From Ignelater luminosus (taxonomy: Eukaryota; Arthropoda; Insecta; Coleoptera; Elateridae), in contig VTPC01004445.1 in the NCBI GenBank assembly GCA_011009095.1, forward strand, positions 7,941 through 71,940: a stretch of DNA of 64,000 bases. The letters run 5' to 3'. Below, one piece after another: positions 22,460 through 34,319 of this stretch. The position numbers were made by a program, and so were the translations under genes. The notes under the pieces are model-generated. The model ran no database searches. It was not told where the DNA came from and saw nothing but the letters and a program-made list of their open reading frames with translations. Within the stretch, counting starts at the first letter, position 1; every line of letters begins with the position of its first letter.

Positions 22460-22750
22460 TATTATTTATTTTCAATAATATAGTCGTTATACGCGTAACC
22501 ATACTCATAAAACACTAGTAAATTGTATGGATTTTATTCACTGGCGGTGTTTTCTTGGTTGCCTATTTATAGATATAAACAAAATAGAAATTGTTATAAT
22601 CTCAAACTATTTATTGTTAGAAAAAAATTTGGACATCGTCTTCAGAGGATCCTTGTATTCCAGGTTTAAAACTCGCCTTTGGCTCGTGTGTAAACTTCAT
22701 CCTCTTGAATAATAGCCTTCATTATGTGCTCGTTGAATAATGTACTATTA
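22460..22750 (+). repeat. Repeat family, copy c (direct)
   Basis: Starts with TTTTCAATAATATAGTCG, head to head with copy b, and ends CTCGTTGAATAATGTACTAT. It is shorter than copy a by an internal deletion before GTGTGTAAACTTCATCCTC. Confidence 0.7.
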
Positions 22751-23019
22751 TACCAATTTAAGGTCTAAACTTACTTAATTTCCTTTATTATTTAATCGCA
22801 TGATGTAGTGGTAGCAACATGACAGAATAATAATAATAATAACCTTTAAATAGGGTTCCTCAAAAACTGTTTGTTTACTGAATACAGCTAGACCATTTCA
22901 TTACAAATTCATAGCTCATATATTGTAAGTACAATATAACTTAGGTTTAAATTTCAGCATGCTCTGTGTAAACTAAGTTTTACAAAATTAATATTTGTTT
23001 CTTAAAAGAGAAAACTGAC

Positions 23020-23090
23020 CTGACATCCTGGCATACAGCATTCCCAAAATTGTGATGTCCAAGGTCTAGGCGTTGCAGGGAAGGTAGCCC
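23020..23090 (-). pseudogene. Isolated LRR-like exon fragment
   Basis: A 71-base segment lies between a good acceptor (TTTTTTTAACTAG) and a donor (GTCAGT). It reads LPSLQRLDLGHHNFGNAV, which fits the LxxLxxLxLxxN plan of a leucine-rich repeat, and 71-72 bases is the usual size of a one-repeat exon. No other repeat exon was found nearby on this strand, so it may be an exon of a gene with distant parts, a gene remnant, or chance. Confidence 0.3.
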
Positions 23091-23831
23091 TAGTTAAAAA
23101 AAGAAATAAAATTTTGAAGTACCACTTCAAATACATCATGAAACTCCCATGCATGCTGAAAATGACAACCTCACAACAAAGCAAAATAAATGTTAACAGT
23201 ATGGACATACAAGTGGACAAAATCAACAATAACAGTACTAAAGCACAGCCTTTGTTTTAAAATACCAATTTGCCCTTTTGTAATGTTCACAACAAAAGTA
23301 ATTAAGTTATGCTTTTTATTAGGAAAACATTTAAATAAGAACTGAAGTTCATAACAAATATATTACAATTTGGGAAAACCACCAGAATGATGTTGCAAAA
23401 CTTCTATTTTAATAATCAACTTAAAACATTTTTATTATATAAACAACATTTAATGTTTGCAAATTGCTAAAGCAAATATATTTTTAATAATACTTAATAT
23501 TATTTAAATCACAATTCTCTTATAATAAAATCTGTACAATATAACAATTTTACGTGTGTTATACTTCTTTCTTAATGTTCGTTACAATTAATTAATCAAT
23601 TTTTCATTTTTTCTCATGTTCAATTGCCTATAATTTAGAAATATCAGCTAAATATTTGGTATAAAATAATACAATTTTCAAAACGCTTTTCTGTTTTAAA
23701 AATTTAAGATCAGTATGAAAGTAGTACTCTATCAATTAATTCACATTAGGTTTTGTTCTTGCATTAGCTAGTATTTCTAGTAATTATTATGTATTGTCCC
23801 AGTGTATAATCAAACTTCCCATATTAAATCA

Positions 23832-24952
23832 CTAAACAGCTTGTGGAACTTCTGGTATAAGTGAAGCAAAGAATGTGGTAAAAAATGTCCAAACGATTGT
23901 CAAAACAGAAGGATTTTGTATTTCTTGATTTCCTTGTGCATCTTGTACATTATTATTATTATGATTGTTGTTGTTATTATTTAGATTTCTAAAGAAACCA
24001 ATTTGGTAAAGATAAAAACCAAAGCCAAGAAGAAGAACAAAAATAAAACGAAGCGGACTCGAGTAAAAGTAGACTACACTGAATAAAACTAATACTCGAG
24101 TTAATATATAAAAAACATCCAACCAATCTCTATCTGGATTTTCTGGATCTCTCTGACGTTGTTGTGCTTGAGGTGCTTGCACTTCTTGCGCATCAGGTGG
24201 ATTATTAACTTGTGCATCACCCGTTTCTTGTGGTATGAAATTTCTGTTTAAGGCCCCACTATTGGCGGATCTACAATAGAAAGTATCGATTAACTTACAG
24301 CTACTCCATTATCATCATGTATTAATTATGATAACGGAAGGTTATCATTATTATTGTTATTATTATTTTATAAATAAAAAAATTAACTTACAAATTCATA
24401 TATTGTGTCATATACTGCATATATGCTTGTTGCATCCATGCCATTTGCATTGCAAACTGATTAGGATCCATGGGTGGCATGTTATTTGGCCATTGTATAT
24501 TAGGAATGCGTTGTTCTAAATTGGTATTACTAGTAGACTGCGTCGTATTCACTGGTGTGGTATTTGTTGCTGTTTCAGGCATGTTTTGTGGTATTCTTGA
24601 TGTTGTAGGTTGATGTTTTGGGGTGTTTTGCCTTGTAGTACACACTAAATGTACCGTGTGCGTCTCCTGCCCATCGTATTGCCTTAACACATCTCTTAGC
24701 ACCACCGTATCGGGCAGGAGTTGTCCTGAATATATTAATTTTTGTTCATGTTTCGGCTAGAAACATTTAGATTTAGGTTAATTAAACCGATTCATAGAAA
24801 AAGAGAGTATAACTTACTGGTTTGCTAGGGTAAACTTCTGACAGGTGTTGTTTTAATTTATTTATAGTCCATGACAGCTCACATTTGATAGTTTGATCCT
24901 CAATTTGTTGATTAGGCGCTTTCACTATCAACGTAACGGGTACTGTTTCCAT
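23832..24952 (-). CDS. HERPUD1: HERPUD-type ER stress membrane protein with ubiquitin-like domain (3 exons)
   Basis: Herp family: an ER membrane protein, induced by unfolded proteins, that supports ER-associated degradation with the HRD1 ligase. Exons 24952-24818, 24756-24392 and 24270-23832 join in phase to 312 residues. ATG 24952 is chosen because the longer upstream frame has no other ATG. The ubiquitin-like domain covers about residues 1-75 (VTLIVKAPNQQIEDQTIKC, LKQHLSEVYPSKP, then across the splice QKLIYSGQLLPD). A Gln/Met-rich stretch (QFAMQMAWMQQAYMQYMTQY) precedes the hydrophobic hairpin at about 219-260 (the family's membrane anchor). An Asn tract of twelve residues broken by one His, coded by an AAT/AAC repeat, follows. 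The name is by family; insects usually have one member. Confidence 0.92.
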
Positions 24953-24976
24953 GTTGTTTTCTTGTTCTGGTTCCAC

Positions 24977-27425
24977 TTTAACGTTTATAAAACGGGCAAA
25001 TTTGCAAATTACGCCACCTTAGGCCTCGATTTAATCATAAATGTTATTATTTGATCACGTAAGTCCGGGCTATATTTATTTATCAACACTGACAGTAGTT
25101 GTCCGTTTTTTATTGGTTAATTTCGATTGACGTCACACGGCCAAGTTTCGTGTTCGCATCCTTTGGAAATTTCGCCGTAAATAATTCATGTCTGTTTCTT
25201 TTCCACACTGAATATCTCGCATTTGTCATCTTTGTTAAGATATCTTACTATACTGTAGGCAACCCATTCTACAGCTTCGTATAAATTGCACAGTTATATT
25301 AGGCGTATTATTTCAATAAATTTCCTCAAATTGAAAGTTGTTAATTCTATTTGTTTATTATTTAATCAAAATTAAACTCGTAATATTACAAAGTTTATAC
25401 CTACAACAGATTTATAATATGTACGTTCAACGTAAGTCACTGCGTTTTAATTAAAATGTTTTTAGGTAACACCCGTAAAGAAATAATGACGGTTTTTTTG
25501 CAATGTAATCAATCAATTTTTCATTTTCGCTATTTTCTAAAGTATATTGAAAAATGAAAATTAAAGCTAAATTTCCTAGAATTTTGTAATTTCTGACTTG
25601 CGCAATTATAAAGGCGTTTCTGTATTTTTTCGTAATCTTTTTACCATACCTACCTTATTTCTTTTGATAACAATGTAACTTGGAAGTTCATAGGTTCAAG
25701 GGTATGAACGACAAGAAACCATTTCGTAGATTTTCTTTTTGAGCGATGTTTCCGAGTTCCGACCTTTGATTTCATGACCTCTCCAAGTTACATCAATCAA
25801 GTGAAAGCTTCTCTTTCCCCTTGTTCGCGATATTGGAAAATCTGCAGCTGTCGAATTAAAAACTCTTTTGACGTTCTGGTTTGTGGAATTAATATTTTTA
25901 TTACTTTATTTTGTAATAAAGTTTTGCACGATTTATAAAGTATTTTTCTATTATAAAAAGGGGTATTATATATCGAAAATTATTGTCAAAGCAAGTTTTA
26001 AATAGTTAGTTACAAGTATAAATCCTAAATTTTGATAATATCTAGTACAAACAATTTTTTCTTTAAAAATATCACAAATTAGTGCCATAGACCTGCTATG
26101 CGGTAGAGGTATAAAGCCTGACATACAATAACCACCCTTAACTCATTTCATATTATCAAGTTAAAAGTGGCACACATCGCCTGGAAAATAACGTTGCTTT
26201 TTTGACTTAAATTCTAGAAAAGTATTGTCATTAAAGTCACTACTGGTTCTTGAGCTCATAATTAGGACCAACATTGGCGTTGCTCTTTTGTAAAATATAA
26301 TAATATAATAAGATATGATTATCTCTGCTAAAGCTTTCTATATAGCACCTAAATGTTTTAAATATTTAAGTTTTAGATGCTTTCCCATTTTTTATATTAT
26401 TTTAATTGAATTACGTCTCCGAGGCGTTGGCTGACAAAATTTATGAACGAAATTCAAATAAATCCTAAATAAAATAAAAAGGAAACATTATTCGTTTTTC
26501 AAAAGGTCTAAAAAAGTTAAAAAGAATTGAAATAAATGGTCTGTTATTTTTTAAGAAAGTTTGTTTTGTGATTCGACAAAAAACTAACTCAATTTGGAAC
26601 GCGTTTACGTCATGTCAGAAACAGACACGGGGTCTTACTACACAATGTGTGTGGCGTTTTTAACTTTAAAAAGGAAAACTCTTTAGAAATAATGGGAAAA
26701 CATCCCAAGTGTATAACCGTTTTATACAATTATTTAGTTCTACAGTATTGTCTTATTATTGTCATGTAACATCAAAAATCTACAATACAAACAAAATAGC
26801 AATAGATTCTTTGTTAACTTTAACTTGTTGAGCTATTTTTAATAAATCCTTTTATATAGTATATATTCTTTTATCGATATATAGAGGGACGATATGGAAC
26901 GTTCATATTATATTGGATAAAAACTTTTGTATATGATTATTATTATTATCATAATAAACATGATTGGATCCTTATTAGGCAATTTGAGATATGGATTAGA
27001 GCAATCAATAACGCGTTTTCCTTTAAAAGGTAAATCTAAACAACCACGCTACGTATAATTATCATGAGACCTTTAACTTTTCAATCTAACTTTTTTAAGT
27101 ACCCGAGTCTAAATATGCAAGAAGTTTTCTATCTCAAGATGAAAATGGCTTACAAACTTTTATGAAGTCTGTCTAAAGTGATTTTAAAACTTTTTTCCTG
27201 AAATAGTTATAAGTATTCAATAGGTAAATTTTCGCTAGTTTGTGCTAAATATGATTTAGCACAAAATTAAAGCTCGTATCATTCATAATTCCAACAAATT
27301 CTTTTGATAAACTTTTAAACTTTGAATATCGTTACAATTTCCTTGTCTTGGCGACGATCAGGCATTTTGGTTGGTACAGTTACGTTAAATTTGTGCGTAA
27401 GGCTAATCATTTCTTCGGCCGGGAG
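24977..27425. other. Intergenic, about 2.4 kb, nothing recognised
   Basis: It starts with the HERPUD promoter side, which holds a TTTTATTGGTTAATTTCG stretch and a TGACGTCA-like motif (TTGACGTCACACGGCC near 25128-25143) that resembles a CREB/ATF or ER-stress response site. The rest is AT-rich with no supportable gene. Confidence 0.4.
25128..25143. promoter_or_regulatory. CRE/ATF-like site upstream of HERPUD
   Basis: TTGACGTCACACGGCC contains a complete TGACGTCA palindrome, about 180 bases upstream of the HERPUD start codon. ATF6 and related bZIP factors bind TGACGT(CA/GG) and ER stress genes such as HERPUD1 are their known targets. The motif is visible; its function here is inference. Confidence 0.4.
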
Positions 27426-28874
27426 TCACCTGGTGGGATCGATGTCGTTCAGGTCTCTTCCTTTGGTTTCCGGAACGCAACAGACCACGAAGCATAAACC
27501 GCAAACTGAAATTGCCGCGTACAACCAAAAAGCACCGTGTAAACCCAGCAGTTCTTGAAAGTCGACGAAAGTCTTCACGCCTATGAAAGCGCATAAGTAA
27601 CTGAAGGCGGTAGCGAGAGCGGTACCGAGTCCGCGGTGTTCCAGTGGAAACAGTTCGCTCACCAGTAGGTGGGATATTGGGCTTATTCCTAACGAAAATG
27701 CCACCGTAAAGACAAGTACACATAAGAGCGGTATCCAATCCAGCTGAGGTATTGCTCCTCGGTGCGCATCTTCATAATAAGCAAAGGACCCGAAGGAAGC
27801 TAACGCTAACGACATGAGCACGCTGGAGCCTACCAGTAACGGTAATCGGCCGACGCGATCCACCAGAAGTCCCGATAACAGGGCTGATAAGAGCTGGACA
27901 ATGGCCACGGCAATCGCGGCACTGTGAGGATTTGTTCCGTCGAATGTCTGCCTAAAAACGGTTACCACATAAAAATTAAAAGCGTTTGCTCCCGAAAAAC
28001 GCTGAAAAAACATCAGCCCGCATGCGATTAGGGTTGGGCCACGTAGACTTCTCAACAGTATAAGAGGAGTGGAAGGAACGGCTCGAGACAGCACGTGCGT
28101 TTTCAGAGTTCCTAATTCAACGTGCAAATCGACTGTTCTCCCTCTTAACCACTGTAAAGCTTGCTCGGCTTCTTGATCGCATCCGCGAAGAACTAGCCAT
28201 CCCGGACTTTCCGGAAGTCTCCAGACAGCCACGCACATTGCTCCAGGTGCAAATGCTATCACACCGGCCAGCTGCCTCCAGTCAAGCACGGCTCCCGCTG
28301 CGAAAGCCACTAAAACACCTACGTGCCCCGCAACTTTCAAAAGGGCACTTAGTCCTCCGCGTACCGAAGGTGCTGATATTTCACTCACGTACACTTGTGC
28401 GGCTAGTTGCACGATAGCAACAAGAAAACCGCTAACAAAAGCGGCGAATCCCATAACTTCGACGCTGGTAGCGAAAGCAACCAGGATCCAACATACAGAA
28501 AGTGGGATGCTAGCAAATATTAGGGTGCGACGTCTACCCCATCGCACGGCTGCGCCACCCAGAGGAGCGCCAAAAAGAGCACCCAACAACGAAAGACTTG
28601 CAAGCCAAGAAGCTTGTTGTCCGCTTACGGGGAAGGCATCGTTGTCGCGCTGTTGTAGCGACGCTATGGCCGGCGAACTGTAACCTTTGCCGAGGCCCGC
28701 GGCGAAAGGTCCTAAGGAGACGGCCACCGCCGCCAACACTTGCCCCATGTATTCCGGTTGTCCAGTGATAAGAAGACGTCCTCCGGGTCCCGCCACCTGG
28801 AATTTTGGATTAGATACGGATCCACACGAATCGTGACGACCGCTTACCGTGTAGGTGTAGAATTCGCGGGTCAT
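27426..28874 (-). CDS. Facilitated trehalose/sugar transporter, Tret1-like (MFS)
   Basis: Major facilitator superfamily sugar transporter of 482 residues in one open frame, a normal size for insect Tret1-like proteins. About twelve hydrophobic segments alternate with short loops. Family signatures are all present: GGAAVRWGRRRTL between segments 2 and 3, PESPGWLV before the central loop, FFQRFSGANAFNFY (the QQxSG region, here QRFSG), DRVGRLPLL, SELFPLEHRG and PETKGRDLNDID at the C-terminus. It acts in the plasma membrane. A 51-base stretch after codon 9 (GTAAGCGG ... TTCCAG) has a perfect donor and acceptor, is in frame and lacks a stop; splicing it gives 465 residues. GC content is far higher than its surroundings. 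Tyr/Gln changes in the QQxSG motif make the substrate uncertain. Confidence 0.93.
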   Translation of the reverse strand: MTREFYTYTVSGRHDSCGSVSNPKFQVAGPGGRLLITGQPEYMGQVLAAVAVSLGPFAAGLGKGYSSPAIASLQQRDNDAFPVSGQQASWLASLSLLGALFGAPLGGAAVRWGRRRTLIFASIPLSVCWILVAFATSVEVMGFAAFVSGFLVAIVQLAAQVYVSEISAPSVRGGLSALLKVAGHVGVLVAFAAGAVLDWRQLAGVIAFAPGAMCVAVWRLPESPGWLVLRGCDQEAEQALQWLRGRTVDLHVELGTLKTHVLSRAVPSTPLILLRSLRGPTLIACGLMFFQRFSGANAFNFYVVTVFRQTFDGTNPHSAAIAVAIVQLLSALLSGLLVDRVGRLPLLVGSSVLMSLALASFGSFAYYEDAHRGAIPQLDWIPLLCVLVFTVAFSLGISPISHLLVSELFPLEHRGLGTALATAFSYLCAFIGVKTFVDFQELLGLHGAFWLYAAISVCGLCFVVCCVPETKGRDLNDIDPTR

Positions 28875-29250
28875 TCCTTTGGTGCGCTACATCGCGCCAC
28901 TCCTTCGCTACCCCTGTGCTGTTCTTATTCTGTACTGCACATGATGATGCTCGAGACCGTCGTGCACACTTTTCGATTTGTGGCCATATTTCTGGCGCCT
29001 GAGCGTGTGTGTGTTTATCGCGCCGTTTCCTGCAGAAGTGCGAGAACGAGAGCGCAATGTGCGCAGCGCGGGGCGAACTTATCGACCCACCCTATGCGGT
29101 CCGGACCGTGCCAACAAATTCATTATTATGTCGGCCTTCCGTATCTGCTACATGCATATTTGTTATGTAGCCAACTTCCTTTGTTGCCGGATTATCCTAC
29201 TCTCTGCTCAATAATAGCTGGAATTCGCAGTTCCATTTAGATTAGGACCG
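28875..29250. promoter_or_regulatory. GC- and CpG-rich upstream region of the sugar transporter
   Basis: The 375 bases before the start codon are GC-rich, with many CG steps (for example GCGCAGCGCGGGGCG near 29060), in sharp contrast to the AT-rich DNA beyond 29260. Overlapping plus-strand frames are open here because of this composition and are not counted as genes. It is probably the 5' untranslated region or promoter. Confidence 0.4.
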
Positions 29251-31354
29251 CTTGGTTACTCGGTCGTTATTATTGGTTTTTCATGTAGCCGACCCTTAGC
29301 ATCTTTATTTACTGATACGTTTGTTTCCCTTTTTGCGTACTAACGGCTTGAAGTTTGAAACTTTCCCAAAAAAGATAATAAATAATAACCGAGGGAATAT
29401 TGGGATTTGGAGATGCTGCGCTCGACAAAAACTTATAAAATTTACTCGGCATCGTATTATAAAAAACCCAGAAAGACGGTTTGATCAATAACACAGAGAA
29501 TTAAAGCGTGTTATAAAATATACTGGCAAAAAATTTATGTTTAATTTAAATTCTTTGTTTTATATACAAGCAAAACAGCTAGACGTGTTTTCTGCGAGAC
29601 GCTGCCGTCGCAGTTTCATTTGATCGGGCATCCCTTTGAATTAGACTTAAAATTATAATCTCGTAAGCCTTACTCGGTCGTTCTCGTTCACGTTTAATGT
29701 AATTAATTAAAGCTTTATTTTTAATCAAATCCCCCTTTTTGAAGCTTTCAGTTAAAAGTGATGTCAGAGGGAAGAGAGTAAGGCAAAATGATGACCAGGA
29801 GACGAAGAACAATGGTATTTCTGTCTGTAACTAATAAGTGGAGAAGTTTCATTTTGGAATTCGGTGTTTATTGTAATAAACATCAAAATAAATTAGAAAT
29901 GATAATACAGTTGGAGAAAGGAAAACAAATGATGATAAATCTATAATTTTAATTTGAGCTGCAGTGATAACAATCAATCATATTAGAATAATGCCAAAAT
30001 AACAGCTTTTATAGGGTTTTGTGTTGTCAACAGGAGGGAATGTTGAAATATACAAGCTGTCGCAATAAATCAATCTTTTATACTGTTGAAAGAATATTTA
30101 TGTAGCGTAGCTGCAAATGATGATAATTGATACTCCGTGTTAATTAATTTAAATATCCCAAAACATATTTTTGAAAAGTGCATGATAATTTAGAAGTGTA
30201 TTGTGTTGGTTATAGAAAAGATCCGTGCTCATTTCTCAGCAGCTTTGTTTAAAGCTTTGGTAGTATCTTCTAGGTCTGGGAAAACATTTGTATTCCTGAA
30301 CAAGTAAATTCTTCATGGTTGATAACACTGTGGGTTTCTTATTATTAGTAAAAAAGATGTGTAAACAATGTCGTCTTTAAATTTATTAGATCAGTGACCC
30401 TTTGTTCCATATCATTAACTCTTCCTTAGCAGAAATAATAAAACCAACATAAAGGGGAGAACATCTTTATTCAATCACTTAAAATGCATCAAAGTTTTAT
30501 AGGTACATAATACAGAGGAATAAATTAAAAGAAAGAGAATATTGTTGTACATTGTACCTACCAAATTTTGCGCTTATTCCTATTGCGCTACACGTAAGAG
30601 TTTATTGGAATCCCTATATATTTAATAGCTATAATACTAAAATCAATACAAGCTCCCAAGAACGGAGCGTTTTACTAAAATTGTGCTACCCTTAAAGCTA
30701 AACTGTTCTGTAACATTTCTGTGTGTTATTTACATCCTGTCAAGTTGAAAACGGAAAAAAAGATCGACAGGTTTCCACAGAAAATCCAATAACACGATGC
30801 ATGCTTTCTAAATTCCTATGTATGTTCTTTTCTTATTTATCAAAATAAATTAAATAGTACGGAGAATTTTACAATTTTTGCATTTTGTTTGAAAATCTTG
30901 TCAAAGATACTCGTATATATACAAATTAATAAAATCATCAACAAAATTTTCAAATCACTAAAGCTAGGTTGAAGTCGTGCGCATTTATTTTTCTAAATAC
31001 ACCCTGTACAAGTTTTACATTAGAATTACTTTTATATCAACGGGAAATTGCTTCTAGAACGCAATTTTCCAACTACTCAGAGTTGGAAACAGTTCGTTTA
31101 TATAATACGTACACGTATTCTCCGAAAACTTGTAGATATGTCTCGAAGATTTAATTGAAGTTTTAGAACCTCGACAAATTTCAGACAAAGTAGATGCTAA
31201 CAAGCTAACAAAACATTTCTCGTGCGACCTTGTTGAATATCAAAACGTTCTTATTAGATCTATCTCTTATTATCTCATTTCATAAAGGGCACTTTTTATA
31301 ATTATTAATTTTATGAAGTAACAATTTTTTCGTGTATCTAAAGCACTGTAACAA
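29251..31354. other. Intergenic, about 2.1 kb, nothing recognised
   Basis: AT-rich DNA between the transporter and the phosphatase. No gene, RNA or repeat end could be supported. Confidence 0.4.
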
Positions 31355-32335
31355 TCAAATAATTACACTGGTGGCGTCTTTGTTTTTAACGTCCAAAAGC
31401 GTCGTTGTAGAGGCACTTGGTCTGTGAGATTTGGTCGAAACAAAAGGTTGTTGAAAGGATTTACATAATGCTACGATTGTGTAACCCGCAACCGCTATTC
31501 CTAAGATGGTACCAACTGCTACGTCCCACCAGTGATGTCGATGATCTGTTATTCTTGTTAATGAACATACGACGGCCCACAAGAGTACCATAACTATGAT
31601 GAACGGCTTAACCACCGTGCTCAGTTGACGGGAAGATAAGCGGCAATGTATATAAAACTGTAAAGATGAAAAGAATTATTTAGATAATTATTTTGAAACT
31701 AAATTTCTTTTAAATTCACTTGAAGTTATGACTAATATTTCATGCATTCATACATAATTACACCTTTAGTCACTTACCGCACAGAATAAGGAAACGTAGA
31801 CGGAGATGGAAGCGTGCCCGGATGGGAAAGACCTTGACGAATCGATAATTAAATAATTACTGTAAAAAGTGCTCGTGCATTTGTAGTCGGAAACGTATTC
31901 TCCAGGTATACAAGACTGGGCTGTGTCAGGTTGGCATGTATCGAGGAAGTGAGGTCGATGTTCTCCAACGACGATTTTCGCGACCTCGGTGATAACTAGA
32001 TTGAAACTGAATCCGACCATGAAGTCTCGAAACCATCTCCATATCGACAGGCCCCAGTTTTTATTCACGGACTTTTCCCGATAAAGTTCGATGGCTGCGA
32101 TTATCAACAATGGTCCCACAAGGCTACCTCCAACTATCAAATTTAAACTGATAGTGTCCCCACGGAACGGAAAAGATATCGTTGGGTCCTTGCAGTAAAA
32201 TCCCAATTTAGTCTGGGGTATGGGGCCGAATTCCAACAGGAATAGCGATGAAAGAACTGAAACAAAATTACTAAGTGACTCTCTGGATTTTTTAGACATG
32301 GACTTACGGGCACAAAAATGTAGACCACGTGACAT
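31355..32335 (-). CDS. Lipid phosphate phosphatase, wunen/PAP2 type (at least 3 exons, 5' end uncertain)
   Basis: Integral membrane enzyme that dephosphorylates extracellular lipid phosphates such as phosphatidic acid. Exons 32335-32308, 32256-31778 and 31657-31355 join in phase to 269 residues; family members have about 270-300. Six hydrophobic segments are visible. Catalytic motifs: C1 KIVVGEHRP (about residues 103-111), C2 SRSFPSGHAS (PSGH at 154-157) and C3 TRITDHRHHWWD (R204, H210, D214). C3 starts with Thr where most members have Ser. The second intron (32307-32257) is 51 bases, in frame and stop-free. ATG 32335 is the nearest start, but it sits only a few residues before the first membrane segment; the frame stays open upstream to 32398, so an earlier exon is likely. 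Confidence 0.9.
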
Positions 32336-32398
32336 TGGTCGGTAGGTTTCCAAGTTTATCCGTTTAAACGTGCTACTGAAAATATATTGTAATTCCAT

Positions 32399-34319
32399 TT
32401 TAGATTATGGTTATGAACTTACGATCTTTGCTTGCATTATACAGGAGACTTGCGTCTAATATTGTTTATAATTAAATAAATAAGAATATTTTAAAGATAA
32501 TGCAAATAAAAACAGAATAACAATCAATATAAAACCAAGCTAGCATCACAATTAGTTCAAAAACAAACGCTTTAGATTCAATAGGATTTAGACTTCGACT
32601 GGCTTTGTTTTTGTATTAATTTAAGACATTAATTATCAAAACCACTTACGTTCGTCCAAATCACTTGTTTAGTAAATACAATATCGATCTCTTATCTGCA
32701 GATACTGGGTGTTCAAACAAATATAAATGCTCTATGAACGGTATTTTCGTTTACAGTACGTAAATATTTCTAAAACTACAAAAATAACTTAGATCATCTT
32801 GTGATAATACTTATTATCTCAAGGATATCATAAACACGTTTTAATAAGAAAGAAGATGTATCATCATCACTTTCAAAATACATCAAAAACTAATTTCGAA
32901 ACGAGTTCCTACTAGCGCTTTCCCGTTCAATGTAATAATATTAAACTAAATATATGATATTTACTTTCTCAATTTCATTCGTTTGGCTGAATTTTTCTAC
33001 AAAGCTTACGGTAGGGTTTTAACATTAATAATTAATACATACATAATTTCTGGTCCTTAAGTAAATAAAATTTCTCTTCGCTCCCGAATAATTTATAAAA
33101 CCGAACTTTATCCAAAAGGCTTAAGCCAAATTAATCACCGACCCCGAATTAAAATAACTGGGACGGCAAATTTATTAAACAAAAAGTAATAAATGACAGC
33201 TCATTTTGGAAAGAATTTCCAACTAAAAGTAAAGTAATGAAGAGTTTAATGACGCTTATTAAATGAAGAGAATTTAGTCAAGGATATTAAAAGTTAATTT
33301 TCTGAAGCTAATTATGTTATATAAAGGAGCTTATAATAATTGAATGAAAATAAAATTAGTTTTGGAGAAATCTCAATATTTTCAGTGAATTAATCAAAGA
33401 AGCAAAATATATTTTGATACAAATTCTATAATTTTCATTTTTATTCTTTTATGGGTTTGGTGCTATCTATCAAACATTTTCTTGCTGTGTTTAGCTTGAA
33501 CGTACATATTTGAAATTTAAATTGTTTTGAAAACATTTCGTTGCAAATTATATTCCAAAAGATGGAGGGCTAACTTAAGCTGAAAAAGCTGATTTAGATT
33601 TTTCTCGGATGTCAATAGTAACTGTAGTATAACTAGATTCTTGGGGTTCCTATTAAGTATAAATTCTCTGGCTGGATTTCTAATCGTGGTTTTTCCAATT
33701 ATTAATAAACATCGAATTTCGATAAGGAAAATCTTTTTCTATCTACTTGAATCACAGAATCGAGTAGTCACGTAAACTACCAGGTTACAAGTCCTTCTTA
33801 CACAATAGCACACATCGATTTTCCTGTATTATGAACAATGATAAGGTCAACATAGATGCCTGCTCTGGAATTGGCTTCTTGGAGGCAGAGATTATTCGAT
33901 GATCGAAGAACCTTATGCTATTAAGATTCCATTAGAATATCCAAAACTCATTAAAACTTGAGGCTCTTTACTGATCTTATATTGTTTAACTATCTAAAAG
34001 CCCTGCTATTACACTCACTAAACAAAAATCACTGGGTAGACTTCTGAATATCATTTCTGAGAAAGAGTGACAAGAAATCATTTTCAGCAATAAGAAGTGA
34101 ACTTAGAACAGGGTATCCAACAAGGTTCCTTTCCCAGCAAAAACAAACCAGATATGCAAGTTATATTAAAATTCTCACATTCAAAAAGATCAAACATGTT
34201 TCATTGTCATCAGAATTTTTTCTAGCTCTTTAAGTTGGATCATGAAAAAGCTAAAACTTTTAGTAGAAGCTGATACTGATTTTGCCATTGAAATCGAGAA
34301 ATTCTAAACGGCAAAGTTG
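32399..34319. other. Intergenic, about 1.9 kb, nothing recognised
   Basis: AT-rich DNA upstream of the phosphatase gene. It may hold its missing first exon and promoter; I could not place either. Confidence 0.35.

Noticed and set aside
28740-29240. 166-codon plus-strand frame over the transporter start
   Set aside because: GC-rich antisense frame overlapping the transporter and its upstream region; no domain.
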